Positions 1-8,810 of a stretch of 64,000 nucleotides of DNA are shown one piece after another. The notes beneath the pieces were generated by a model that did not search any database, was not told the DNA's origin, and saw only the letters and a program-made list of their open reading frames with translations. The stretch's first letter is position 1; each line of letters begins with the position of its first letter. Source of the stretch: Candidatus Poribacteria bacterium (GTDB lineage Bacteria; Poribacteria; WGA-4E; WGA-3G); contig JAPPCZ010000096.1 of the NCBI GenBank assembly GCA_028824685.1, positions 1 through 64,000 of the forward strand, read 5' to 3'. The position numbers and the translations under genes were made by a program.

Positions 1-107
1 TCGGTTTAAGTCCTACAGACCAAAAGTGTGCATATATTTTTGTATTTCACTATAATAACTGCGTCTACAATTGGACGTACAACACTGATAGGGGGTAAAT
101 TCGATAA

Positions 108-1016
108 ATGATATACCACAAGTTTTTTCTTAGAATTGGCTTTTTACTTCTTCTACCTATTCTCGTAGGTGGATGTGGTCTAAGTAAGTTATCTAAAATT
201 CAACAAGAGGGTGATTTAGCGGTGGTAGAAACCACTCTTGAGAAAAACCTCAAGACACTTGAGCGGTTAGCTAAGTTAGGCAATAAGTCGCTGGTTGTTA
301 AAACTGCCCGCGCTTTTTCATCTTACAGCGGATTTCTTGAAGATAGGATGGAAGAAGCGGAGATAGCAGGTGACTTTGAGACAGCAGCGGAGATGCGTGC
401 CCAAGCGATTGAGTATTATGTGCAATCTGAGATGTATGCGTTCAAGGCACTTGCAAAATCAAATAAAACTTTCCTCAAAGCAAGAACTATAGGGATGGAA
501 GTGTTTGAAAATTTGCTTAAGAAGGTGGAAAAGGAAGATGTAGAACCGTTGTTCTGGGCTGCTTATGCTGTCGGACGCGGTATTAGCCTGCAGAAAGATG
601 ACCCGATGCAAGTGATTGATCTTGCTCGTGTTGAACTGATGATGCGGCGTGTGCTTGAATTAGACGAAACTTTCTATTTCGGTAGTGCACATCTGTTCTA
701 TGCTGTCTACTACGGTGACCGATCACCGGCAATCGGTGGTGATCCTGAAAGGGCGAAGGAACACATTGATAAGGTTGATGAAATTAATGATGGCAAATTC
801 CTGATGAGTAAGTTCTATCTGGCACGATACTACGCTTATCCCAAAATGGATGTGGAACTTTACAAGAAATCGTTACAGGAAGTTCTTGATGCGCCGTCTG
901 ACATACTTCCCGGCGAAGCAGCAGCAACATCGTTAGCAAAGTCGCGGTCAAAACGTTGGCTTTCTCAAATTGATGAACTTTTTGATTTAGAAATGGAAGA
1001 AGGAGAAATTGAATAA
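108..1016 (+). CDS. TRAP transporter TatT-family lipoprotein
   Basis: A 302-residue predicted lipoprotein. Residues 1-22 form a hydrophobic signal ending in L-V-G-G before Cys23, a good lipobox, so the mature protein should be membrane-anchored in the periplasm. The rest is helical and TPR-like, with acidic and alanine-rich helices and no enzymatic motif. Size, lipobox and the directly following DctP-type gene match the TatT (T-component) family, which is known to associate with a TRAP binding protein. A G-rich stretch about 12 bases upstream of the ATG could serve as the ribosome site. The stop overlaps the next start by one base (TAATG), implying translational coupling. Family assignment rests on context and architecture. 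Confidence 0.78.
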   Translation: MIYHKFFLRIGFLLLLPILVGGCGLSKLSKIQQEGDLAVVETTLEKNLKTLERLAKLGNKSLVVKTARAFSSYSGFLEDRMEEAEIAGDFETAAEMRAQAIEYYVQSEMYAFKALAKSNKTFLKARTIGMEVFENLLKKVEKEDVEPLFWAAYAVGRGISLQKDDPMQVIDLARVELMMRRVLELDETFYFGSAHLFYAVYYGDRSPAIGGDPERAKEHIDKVDEINDGKFLMSKFYLARYYAYPKMDVELYKKSLQEVLDAPSDILPGEAAATSLAKSRSKRWLSQIDELFDLEMEEGEIE

Positions 1017-2059
1017 TGAAGAATAAAAAAATAAGCAATAAAATCTACGTCGCTGGAATTGCAAGTGCAGTTCTAATCATATTGGGTATGTTATGTTTAC
1101 CAATTTCTGTTAGTGCTGTAGAGTCTATTAAATTCGCTACACTGGCACCGAAAGGTTCTACTTGGATGAACAATTTCGATGCGATGGGAAAAGAAATACG
1201 AGCCAAAACCGATGGTAATATTAAGTTTCGATTCTACGCGAATGGGGTAATGGGGGACGAACTTGACGTTATCAGTAAGATGCGAAATGGGCTCATTCAT
1301 GCAGGTGCGATGACTGCTACGGGACTCGGAGAAATAAAAGAAGATGTGCTAATCTTTCAACTGCCCCGAATATTCAAAAGTTACGAAGAACTTGACTATG
1401 TGCGCGACTTTCTCTATGAAGACTTACAAAAATCCTTCTTGGAGGCAGGTTATGTTCTAATCGGAATGGGAGACATCGGTTTCTATTACATTTTCAGTAA
1501 TCATCCGATTAGGACTATTGCTGATCTCCAGTCACCAAACGTCAAGATGTGGGCACGCACAAGCGATAGGATTGCACTTGAATTTTATAAAAAAGCAAAG
1601 ATCGCAACTGTCCCCAGAGAAGTTACACAGGTGTTACCTTCCCTCTATTCAGGGCAGATCAATGCGCTAACTGCTTCACCTTACGTCATTGTAGCACTGC
1701 AGTGGGGCAATAAATTAAAATACATGACAAACCTTCCGGTTAATGTCGGTGTTGGTGCTACAGTGATTACGAAAGAGAAGTTCGATCAACTTACCTCTGC
1801 ACAACAGAAAGTCTTACGTGACGCAGGGGATAAATACCAGAGCAAGTTGATTGAGGAGATTCGGAGAGATAACGAAAAATCTATTGAAGCACTAACAACG
1901 AAAGCAGGGATTAAAATAGTTGAGTTTCAAAACAGTTCGCTTGAGGCTTGGGACGCTATCGCTGTTGAAACCCACAACGCGTTTGTTGGTCAAATATACT
2001 CGCAAGAGTTTCTTGATAAGATTAACGCGCTATTGCGTGAGTATCGGGAAAAGAAATAG
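1016..2059 (+). CDS. TRAP transporter substrate-binding protein, DctP family
   Basis: A 347-residue periplasmic solute receptor. An N-terminal signal peptide (residues about 8-35, cleavage near S-V-S-A) precedes a DctP fold that opens with I-K-F-A-T-L-A-P-K-G-S. The family binds small organic acids and delivers them to a DctQM permease driven by the sodium or proton gradient. The arginine-containing stretch K-M-W-A-R-T-S-D-R (around residues 178-186) is where DctP proteins usually hold the arginine that pairs with a substrate carboxylate. It is coupled to the TatT-like gene by a one-base overlap. No DctQ/DctM gene follows; the next gene is on the other strand. The ligand is unknown. Confidence 0.88.
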   Translation: MKNKKISNKIYVAGIASAVLIILGMLCLPISVSAVESIKFATLAPKGSTWMNNFDAMGKEIRAKTDGNIKFRFYANGVMGDELDVISKMRNGLIHAGAMTATGLGEIKEDVLIFQLPRIFKSYEELDYVRDFLYEDLQKSFLEAGYVLIGMGDIGFYYIFSNHPIRTIADLQSPNVKMWARTSDRIALEFYKKAKIATVPREVTQVLPSLYSGQINALTASPYVIVALQWGNKLKYMTNLPVNVGVGATVITKEKFDQLTSAQQKVLRDAGDKYQSKLIEEIRRDNEKSIEALTTKAGIKIVEFQNSSLEAWDAIAVETHNAFVGQIYSQEFLDKINALLREYREKK

Positions 2060-2074
2060 GTTAGGTACAACTTC

Positions 2075-2115
2075 AGTAGGCGGGTTCTCTTGAACTCGTC
2101 TACTTCTATAATTGT
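2075..2115 (+). terminator. Candidate rho-independent terminator after dctP
   Basis: A 13-bp stem (2075-2087 pairing with 2092-2104, including G-T pairs) with a TCTT loop is followed by a T-rich stretch 16 bases after the dctP stop codon. It probably ends the TatT-DctP transcript. The T tract is interrupted, so efficiency is uncertain. Confidence 0.5.
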
Positions 2116-2157
2116 TGTCTTCCAAGGTTGTGAGGGAAGTCTGTTATATATTTGAAT

Positions 2158-2553
2158 TTACCAACTTTCTACCTGCAGAGATTGGATTTCATCAAAATGT
2201 GAATCTCGTGTAACGAGGATTAGGTTGTGCTGCATAGCAATTGCTGCGATCCAAATATCGTTGTTCGGGATAGGACGACCTTTCCTTCGCAACTGGTTCT
2301 TGATGATTCCGTACCACCGCGCGGTTTCTAAATCACAGGAGAAAACGCGACTTTGTTCCACTAAAATGTCAATTTTCTGTAGATTCTCCGACACTTTATT
2401 GGATTTTTGTGCCCCAAAACAGAGTTCACCAATAATAGGAGGGGCTACGGCTACATAGTCAGAATCTCTTACTTTTTCTTGGACTATGGGATTACCCGCA
2501 AACAATGCAATTGCAATATTGGTATCAAGCAGATATCTACCACTCTGATTCAT
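2158..2553 (-). CDS. PIN-domain toxin (VapC-like)
   Basis: A 131-residue PIN domain, the usual VapC length. The metal-binding acidic residues are all visible: Asp in L-L-D-T-N-I near residue 10, Glu in I-G-E-L-C-F-G-A near 43, Asp in N-N-D-I-W-I-A-A near 99, and Asp in V-T-R-D-S-H-F-D. VapC toxins are ribonucleases that act on tRNA or rRNA in the cytoplasm until neutralised by the cognate antitoxin. The start lies 17 bases inside the upstream antitoxin gene, so the pair should be translationally coupled. A paralogous pair with the same overlap lies at 52964-53574. Confidence 0.88.
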   Translation of the reverse strand: MNQSGRYLLDTNIAIALFAGNPIVQEKVRDSDYVAVAPPIIGELCFGAQKSNKVSENLQKIDILVEQSRVFSCDLETARWYGIIKNQLRRKGRPIPNNDIWIAAIAMQHNLILVTRDSHFDEIQSLQVESW

Positions 2554-2767
2554 CTATCTGCTCACATCCTTCTTCAATCGTCTGCTTCATAATTTCCAAA
2601 TCCTCTTTTGAAATTGTTCCTACAAGCTGAAGAAGATTTTTGCCGGGGTATTGTTTTGGTGGCTCAGCTGACAACTCTAATATGAAATCCAACACTTGCC
2701 TTTGTTGCTCAAGTGAAAGACTTTTGAGTTGCTGTAAAATTTCTTGGATAGTCGTTGAATTTTCCAT
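2537..2767 (-). CDS. VapB-like antitoxin, DUF2281-type
   Basis: A 76-residue protein starting M-E-N-S-T-T-I-Q-E-I. I chose the ATG at 2767 because AAAGGAGG lies seven bases upstream; an earlier in-frame start adds eight residues without a ribosome site. The N-terminal half is a helical segment (Q-Q-L-K-S-L-S-L-E-Q-Q-R-Q-V-L-D-F) typical of DUF2281 antitoxins. The C-terminal M-K-Q-T-I-E-E-G-C-E-Q tail probably contacts the toxin. It overlaps the PIN toxin gene by 17 bases. The second pair's antitoxin (53344-53574) is clearly paralogous, sharing S-T-T-I-Q-E-I near the start and I-E-E-G-C-E-Q near the end. Confidence 0.8.
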   Translation of the reverse strand: MENSTTIQEILQQLKSLSLEQQRQVLDFILELSAEPPKQYPGKNLLQLVGTISKEDLEIMKQTIEEGCEQIDESEW

Positions 2768-2861
2768 TGTGTTGCCTCCTTTTCGTTTCAATAACGATAA
2801 GGATTTTATCGCGCCAAAATACTGATAGGTAGTTTACCATAAATTGTATTCAGAATCAACG

Positions 2862-4307
2862 CTATTGAAACCGGACATATTCAGCAATTTCGAGTATTTC
2901 CTCTGCTGCCCACCTTTCTAAGAGGTATTTTTCTGCCAGCGTTGGTAGCCGATTCCGCTTTCCGCGAACTTGACGGATGAGGTTATCGGGGCGTGAAATC
3001 TCAACTGTCAAAGCCTTGTGTCTTCCATTTTCATCCTCCGATTCCACTGTCCAAATTGACTTTTTTCCAGTGTAGCATGACCTTGCATAACTACTCACAC
3101 AGTGATTCATTTTTCTACTTTCATAAATGAGTTCATCTGTGCTGAGAAGTTCCCGAATATGCCAGTATCTCAAGTTCCCCTTCTTCTCACTTCCTACTCG
3201 GAAATGGAATTCACCGATTTCTGATCGAGGCCACTGGAAGCTTCCACCTCTCGTTGCCTTACCGAGTCGTCGATGCCATTCATTAACTTGGCGAAGCAAA
3301 GTATTAGGTGTTCTCCCATTCATACTAAAGTTCGGTTGTGGCGGATCGATTTCCTCAGCGACTCCTCTTTCAACAAACACACGTTGATTTTCGTATTTCT
3401 GATTCCAGATATAATCAATAATCGGATGTACATGACTAACATCTAACATCGGATTCGCTATGAAGAAGCGGATTACATTCAACCAAAATTCATCGTTTTT
3501 GAAATTCCCTAACATGCGCGTTCCGCGGAGTGCGTCCATTAATCTTTTATCTCCACCGAGTGCATGCACCTGTCCCCATCGAATTGCTTCCTCAACGCTA
3601 TACTGCTTGGGTGCTCTAAGAAAATGGTGTGCCATCTTTTTGGTCAACGCAACCGGTATTCCTGGAGCAGTTCTGATATTTTGTCCCGCACCGATATGTA
3701 TATACCAATTCTGATACATCCCGTTTTCAGTTAACCAAACACTATCCATAAAGGATGGGACATCATAAGCCACAAAAAGGTGGTGGAGAAGTTCTCCAAA
3801 CTGCCGATCGCTGTTATGTCTTTTGACCTGCCACGTATCAAGAGGACGAATCCAACTTTCAGAATGGTTTGCTATTGCTTCAATTCCCTTAATATAGGTA
3901 GGATCTTCTAAGAGATTGGAGTTTTGTTCAAGGCACATTAGAAGTTTCAAAAGCACTTTCGGATAATAACTTCTTTCAAAAGCAAGGGCAATTTCCTTAG
4001 CCGTTCCTTTCCTTAGATTTTGACTCTGTAATTCACCGTTATATATCTTCGGAATAATTTCATTCAAGTTACGCGCTTTCTTCTTCTCCGTCATTATTTC
4101 GGATGCTTTAATTGCGGTTACTATGTTTAGTTCATTTCTCAATTGCCGAGTATTTTTTTCTAAACCCCGACTGAAATTATGCTGGCCACACCATATCTTA
4201 TAATCTTCTACTGTAGATAAACCAAGTTGATGGATATGTGCTTGCATTTTGAGCGTACATTCTTCTATAGAGATTTTGGGTGGCTTCACTTTACTCTTTT
4301 TCGCCAT
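2862..4307 (-). CDS. PcfJ-domain protein of unknown function
   Basis: A 481-residue soluble basic protein with no signal peptide or membrane segment. Near residues 395-460 it has the PcfJ-like signature: M-N-H-C-V-S-S-Y, then G-K-K-S-I-W-T-V, then an alternating segment ending in R-Q-V-R-G-K-R-N-R. PcfJ was named from an enterococcal conjugative plasmid, but the family is widespread and its biochemistry is not established. The N-terminal 250 residues are helical without a recognisable motif. The gene is monocistronic and follows the antitoxin gene by about 95 bases on the same strand. The His-Cys pair suggests a catalytic or metal site; that is inference. Confidence 0.65.
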   Translation of the reverse strand: MAKKSKVKPPKISIEECTLKMQAHIHQLGLSTVEDYKIWCGQHNFSRGLEKNTRQLRNELNIVTAIKASEIMTEKKKARNLNEIIPKIYNGELQSQNLRKGTAKEIALAFERSYYPKVLLKLLMCLEQNSNLLEDPTYIKGIEAIANHSESWIRPLDTWQVKRHNSDRQFGELLHHLFVAYDVPSFMDSVWLTENGMYQNWYIHIGAGQNIRTAPGIPVALTKKMAHHFLRAPKQYSVEEAIRWGQVHALGGDKRLMDALRGTRMLGNFKNDEFWLNVIRFFIANPMLDVSHVHPIIDYIWNQKYENQRVFVERGVAEEIDPPQPNFSMNGRTPNTLLRQVNEWHRRLGKATRGGSFQWPRSEIGEFHFRVGSEKKGNLRYWHIRELLSTDELIYESRKMNHCVSSYARSCYTGKKSIWTVESEDENGRHKALTVEISRPDNLIRQVRGKRNRLPTLAEKYLLERWAAEEILEIAEYVRFQ

Positions 4308-4558
4308 CTGATTCCTCCGATAATACCAATTTGGAATGATATTTACAAAGTAAACTACAAGAAAATATTAGGGATTACTTAATATTAATTGGATGTGCGT
4401 CTAAAGGTAATAGGCACGCTCTGCGTGCCGTAAGCGACATTAATGGTAATTTAACGCGCATTGCCGTGAGTGGATTGGCATTGATATGCGGTTAGAACTT
4501 ACGCTTGATAGGGTATTGGAATTTTTAAAATTTTACCATGAAAAAACGGTAGAATCAA
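4308..4558. other. Gene-free gap with small palindromes
   Basis: I see no convincing gene here. The segment begins with an ATACCAATTT stretch resembling the terminus of the MITE-like element at 17207-17364. It contains a perfect short palindrome, GGCACGCTCTGCGTGCC. It separates the PcfJ-domain gene from the ABC permease genes, both on the minus strand. Confidence 0.5.
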
Positions 4559-5809
4559 CTATTTTTTTACTGCACCAAAGGTGACACCACGTAACAAATG
4601 ACTCCGCATCAAAAAAGTGAAAATTGCGACTGGAAGCAGGAAGACGAATGTTGATGCTGCAATTTTTCCCCAGTCTATACCTGCCGAACCGGTAGCACTT
4701 GTAATAGATGGTGGTGCTGTTACCGCATTACCACCTGTTGATGTTAAAACAAGTGCAAACGCGAACTCGTTCCATGCTGTAATCAGACAGAATACAGCAG
4801 TTGCAGCAATTCCTGTGACGGATTGCGGTAAAACAACTTTCAAGAAAGTTTGAAAGCGGGTATACCCATCTACAAGAGCAGCATCTTCGTATTCTCTTGG
4901 GATTTCATCAATAAAACCCTTCATTAGCCAAACAGCGAACGAAACATTGAAAGTGGTGTAGAGCAGTATCATGCCGAAATGCGTATCTCGCAGTCCAAGC
5001 GCGTTATACATTAAAAAGATCGGGATTACGACAACAACTGGCGGGAGCATGCGGGTACTCAAAATAAAAAAGAGGAGGTCATCCTTGCCAGCGATCTTGA
5101 ACCGAGAAAAGGCATACGCTGAGAGTGTGCCTAATCCAACTGCAAGCACAGTACTGCCAACACCGATAATTATACTATTGAGCAACTGATAGAAATACTT
5201 TGACCCGCCGTTTGCAAAAGCAATACAAACACCGATTGTTGCGAAAATGACTGGAATGACAAATGCAAATAACTCTTTTTTATCAACAAGTAACTCGACA
5301 CCAGAACTGTTACTTGCTGTAGAGATTTTCTTTTTCCAAGGAACAAATAGGAGGTAGGCTACTATGTTACAAAAAATCAACGTGAAAAAGTGGAAACGGA
5401 CATCTACCTGCGATCGGCTGACAAGTGGCTGCGTGTTAAAGAAACTATAGATGCATGTTAATACGAAGATTATATTATATATCAGCCCTATGTTTCTAAT
5501 CAGTTTGGCGCGCAACATTATAGGCTTCACCAGGGAAAATAAGGCAAACAAGAATAAACCGCCAAATGTCTGTGCTATAAAGAGATACGTCACAAGTGGG
5601 ATGTTTTCTGCTGGCAGTAACTTTCGATAGTTTTCCAACGAAATGCTAAAGAAAAACTTAGGAACTATTGTGTTAATATCTCCCGGCGATTTCAGCGACG
5701 TTACTACTATCCAGTAAATAGGAAGGATGTAGAGAATAACCGCGAAGACTATTAACACCATTATAAGGTAATATCCAAATGTCTTTCTTTTGATTGACGG
5801 GTTTGCCAT
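4559..5809 (-). CDS. ABC sugar transporter permease, MalG-like, with inserted membrane region
   Basis: A 416-residue inner-membrane permease of the carbohydrate (CUT1) type. The first membrane helix (I-Y-W-I-V-V-T-S-L-K) and the C-terminal core, including the EAA loop E-Y-E-D-A-A-L-V-D-G-Y that docks the ATPase, are standard. The protein is about 130 residues longer than usual. Residues about 70-195 form an insertion with roughly four extra hydrophobic segments and a short charged linker (around P-W-K-K-K-I-S). The core resumes at L-L-N-S-I-I-I-G-V-G-S. It lies six bases after the partner permease gene. The insertion is in frame with no sign of frameshift, so it is probably real. Confidence 0.88.
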   Translation of the reverse strand: MANPSIKRKTFGYYLIMVLIVFAVILYILPIYWIVVTSLKSPGDINTIVPKFFFSISLENYRKLLPAENIPLVTYLFIAQTFGGLFLFALFSLVKPIMLRAKLIRNIGLIYNIIFVLTCIYSFFNTQPLVSRSQVDVRFHFFTLIFCNIVAYLLFVPWKKKISTASNSSGVELLVDKKELFAFVIPVIFATIGVCIAFANGGSKYFYQLLNSIIIGVGSTVLAVGLGTLSAYAFSRFKIAGKDDLLFFILSTRMLPPVVVVIPIFLMYNALGLRDTHFGMILLYTTFNVSFAVWLMKGFIDEIPREYEDAALVDGYTRFQTFLKVVLPQSVTGIAATAVFCLITAWNEFAFALVLTSTGGNAVTAPPSITSATGSAGIDWGKIAASTFVFLLPVAIFTFLMRSHLLRGVTFGAVKK

Positions 5810-5815
5810 AACGTT

Positions 5816-6718
5816 TTATGCTTCTCCCTTTACACGATTTAGGTATTTTACATAGATATTACTCAGTGCCACAATAATAATCAGCAGAATATATGCCATA
5901 GCACATGCTTTGCCAGTGTTAAAGTTCCGAAAGGCAAGTTTATATAAGTTCATTGACACAGTTTCAGTGACAGTACCAGGACCGCCTTCACGTGTTAGTA
6001 CATAAACAATATCAAACATTTTAAAAGCATCCATTGTCCTGAATAACAATGCAATAAGTAAAAGAGGAGAAACTAACGGCAGTGTAATCCATCTAAACTT
6101 GAACCAGGCTGAGGCTCTGTCCACATCAGCAGCTTCATAGAGGGATTTCGGTACGGCACTCAATCCGGCAAGTGCAATCAACATCATAAAAGGCGACCAC
6201 ATCCATGTGTCAACAATGACAACAGCAAACATTGCAATTTTAGGGTCTGTCGTCCATCCGATAGGAGATTTGAGGATAGGACTGAGAAAATAGTTTAGCA
6301 ATCCCGCATTATCCGAGGCAAGAATAAACCGCCAAAAGAGACCGACCACCACTGGAGATAGCATCATCGGAAGTAGCAGCAGTGTTGTGACGAATCCTTT
6401 TGCGCGGAATTGGCGATTCAGTAAAAGGGCAAGACCAAACCCGATTAGAAACTGGGCTGTTACTGCTAAAATTACAAAATAGGCAGTGGTACGAAAATAA
6501 CCCCATATTTCAGGATCGGTAAGTAGTCGAGCATAGTTACGTCCACCGATAAATTTCGGTGCTGTTGGCATAGAGGCTTTGTAACGATGAAAACTCAAAT
6601 AGAGCGACCACAAGAGGGGAAATATGTTCATCAAGATGAGCAAAATCATCGTTGGCATGATGAATGCCATCTTAAGTTGGTAATCGCTCATTCCACGAGA
6701 GAAGCGGTTGGTCTGCAT
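5816..6718 (-). CDS. ABC sugar transporter permease, MalF/UgpA-like
   Basis: About 300 residues when started at the ATG at 6718 (M-Q-T-N-R-F-S-R); an in-frame start at 6793 adds 25 residues that do not look membrane-targeted. Six membrane segments are visible. The EAA motif reads L-Y-E-A-A-D-V-D-R-A-S. This family forms the heterodimeric channel with the MalG-like partner just downstream. The 100-base gap to the binding-protein gene upstream is typical when the binding protein is expressed at higher level. No ATPase gene is in the cluster, so a shared MsmK-type ATPase elsewhere is likely. Confidence 0.88.
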   Translation of the reverse strand: MQTNRFSRGMSDYQLKMAFIMPTMILLILMNIFPLLWSLYLSFHRYKASMPTAPKFIGGRNYARLLTDPEIWGYFRTTAYFVILAVTAQFLIGFGLALLLNRQFRAKGFVTTLLLLPMMLSPVVVGLFWRFILASDNAGLLNYFLSPILKSPIGWTTDPKIAMFAVVIVDTWMWSPFMMLIALAGLSAVPKSLYEAADVDRASAWFKFRWITLPLVSPLLLIALLFRTMDAFKMFDIVYVLTREGGPGTVTETVSMNLYKLAFRNFNTGKACAMAYILLIIIVALSNIYVKYLNRVKGEA

Positions 6719-6821
6719 ATTTTTGTTGTTAGTCTGTAACACCCAGCAGGCACTATAGCAGGAAAAGCGCGCTGTATCAGCGCGCCCATCCAAAGTATAA
6801 ATAAGTTATATTCTACAATCC

Positions 6822-8138
6822 TTAATCGTCGTAGTAACCTGCGTCTTCAAAGATTTCCTCATGTTTGCGGGCAATAGAATTGAGAGCATCTTTTGCGGAT
6901 TTGATCTTAGTGATCGCCTCATTCCAGTTTGTCTGACAAACTTCTAATAGTTCAGCATATTCCGGCACTGCCCAGAAATCACGAAGATATGGGAAACTTG
7001 CTGCAAAGGCTTCGTTAAACGGCGTAGCCTTTTTGAAAGTATCCGATTGTAGAACCTCTTTATGAGGTGTAAATCCACCCAATTTTGCCCACTTCTCTTG
7101 CACAGGTTTCTGCATGAACCATTTCATATATTGCTTAGCGATATCCTGTTTTTTAGAATAAGCTGAGACGGACATACCTTGTCCACCAATACTAATATAG
7201 TGTCCTTTTGGACCTTCAGGTGCAATAAAAAAGCCACTTTTATCATGAGAAAGCGGGTTAGTTTGAGCATTGACTACCCCAGGGAAAAATGCAAAATAGT
7301 TCATCCCCATCGCTACTTTACCAGAAATATACGCATTAAGAGTTTCTTGCCAATAATAGTTTGGAGCATCTGGGGGAGCAAATTTGAGCAAATCTGTGTA
7401 AAATTCGAGTGCTTTGACTGCATCTTTATTATTGACGTGTCCTTTCACTTTAAAGCTATTTGGATCTCCATAAGAGCCACCAAAACTCCACATCACTTGC
7501 TGGAATCCCATGGTAATGCCGTCATATTCTTTGCTGTACCAAGTTGCAATTCCATATAGTTTCTGCTCTGGGCGTGTAAAGAACTCTGCAATATCTCGGA
7601 GTTGAGTATACGTTTTCGGTGGGGCGAGAGGATACCCATATTTTGCTTGGAAATTCTTCATTTCTGTCGGGTCTTCAAAGAGGTCTTTCCGATAAACATA
7701 ACCTGCTGCATCCACTTCAGCTGGAAGTGCCCAATACTTTTTACTCCCCTTCGGATATTCTGCAAAGGCGGTCATAGCAGGTCCATAGATTGAATCAACA
7801 TCTATATTTTCATTTATCCAATCTGTTAGATCAATATAATGTCCACCGACAGAATTCCTACCTAACCATTGACTGTCTCCAATTACAATATCATACAGAT
7901 CACTCTTTCCAACAAATTCAGTGAAAACTTTATCCTGAAAATTCGGCCATGGAATTTGTACTACATCAACAGCAATTCCTGTCTCTGCGGTGAAGTCCTT
8001 AGAAAGTTCTTGTAAATAGTTTGCGGGATCCCATTCTGCCCAGACAATAGTTAAAGATTCTTGTGCATTAACATGGAAGGGCATCCAAATCATTACAACC
8101 ATCAGAATTAGGACTGCACTTATACATAAGCGTTTCAT
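6822..8138 (-). CDS. Extracellular solute-binding protein family 1 (ABC importer)
   Basis: A 438-residue periplasmic binding protein. The signal peptide spans about residues 1-25 with cleavage near H-V-N-A-Q. The mature start S-L-T-I-V-W-A-E-W-D-P and the W-A-L-P-A-E-V-D segment are characteristic of family 1 receptors for oligosaccharides, glycerol phosphate and similar ligands. AAAGGAG lies about ten bases upstream of the ATG. As first gene of the three-gene importer operon it should set specificity; the actual sugar cannot be read from sequence. Aromatic residues are abundant, consistent with stacking on a sugar ring. Confidence 0.9.
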   Translation of the reverse strand: MKRLCISAVLILMVVMIWMPFHVNAQESLTIVWAEWDPANYLQELSKDFTAETGIAVDVVQIPWPNFQDKVFTEFVGKSDLYDIVIGDSQWLGRNSVGGHYIDLTDWINENIDVDSIYGPAMTAFAEYPKGSKKYWALPAEVDAAGYVYRKDLFEDPTEMKNFQAKYGYPLAPPKTYTQLRDIAEFFTRPEQKLYGIATWYSKEYDGITMGFQQVMWSFGGSYGDPNSFKVKGHVNNKDAVKALEFYTDLLKFAPPDAPNYYWQETLNAYISGKVAMGMNYFAFFPGVVNAQTNPLSHDKSGFFIAPEGPKGHYISIGGQGMSVSAYSKKQDIAKQYMKWFMQKPVQEKWAKLGGFTPHKEVLQSDTFKKATPFNEAFAASFPYLRDFWAVPEYAELLEVCQTNWNEAITKIKSAKDALNSIARKHEEIFEDAGYYDD

Positions 8139-8810
8139 TTCTATAACTACTCCTTTTGAATAGTGCTTTATGCACTGTTTTACGATATGTTGGTGGTCAG
8201 CTGCACCAAATTTCTAAATAAGGATTGTAGCAAATTACATAAATTTTGGCAAGGGAATTTAAAAGTAAAAGGATGGGGGTGTAATTAATGGAACAGAGAT
8301 TCAATTTGCGGAGAGTTACGTAACATTTTTATTGTAGGAGGGAACTCCGATTCCCGACAATAATCAAAATGGTCGCGATTCAGAGATCGCTCCCACCAGC
8401 GAGGTGTAGGTCGGGTAAAGCGAAGCGAAAACCATAACTGTCAACTTAAGGATTTCCAAATATGGGAACCCTCTTCAGTCCCGCTGAATGCCATAAGACG
8501 AATGCACGTATGGCATTCGCCATGATTCATAGCGTTGATTTGGTAGGGACGCAATGTTTATAGAAACGGATAATCCACCTCTTGAGCCTCGTAGAGGCGG
8601 TATGTTGTCGCACAAGTTATCTGTCAGAATATGTCGCTCCTACGGAGCTCAATGGCTGTTTTAAAACGGATTCTATAAACATATCGTCCCTACGGGACTG
8701 AAGAAAGAATCAACTAATGATAAAATTAAAAAACGCCATGTAATTGTGAAACAATATTTTACAATCAGTTATTTAGCACAACTCGTTATTTCTACTTTTG
8801 ATTATGTATC
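8139..8810. repeat. Intergenic island of palindromic repeats
   Basis: The 670 bases between the binding-protein and DUF4097 genes hold no believable gene but many repeats. An inverted REP-like element (about 8334-8400) pairs GTAGGAGGGAACTCC with a GATCGCTCCCAC arm. A solitary arm of the GTAGGTCGGGTA family lies at 8406-8433. An interrupted GTCCC/GGGAC hairpin with a nested AATGCCAT palindrome spans about 8476-8560. Three short hairpins with 5-bp stems sit at 8586-8598, 8636-8648 and 8686-8698. The island ends with a terminal-inverted-repeat-like sequence at 8745-8786, also present at 26104-26144. Confidence 0.8.

Noticed and set aside
2862..4307. Conjugation or plasmid origin from the PcfJ match
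   Set aside because: PcfJ-domain proteins are widespread on chromosomes and there are no relaxase or type IV secretion genes here.
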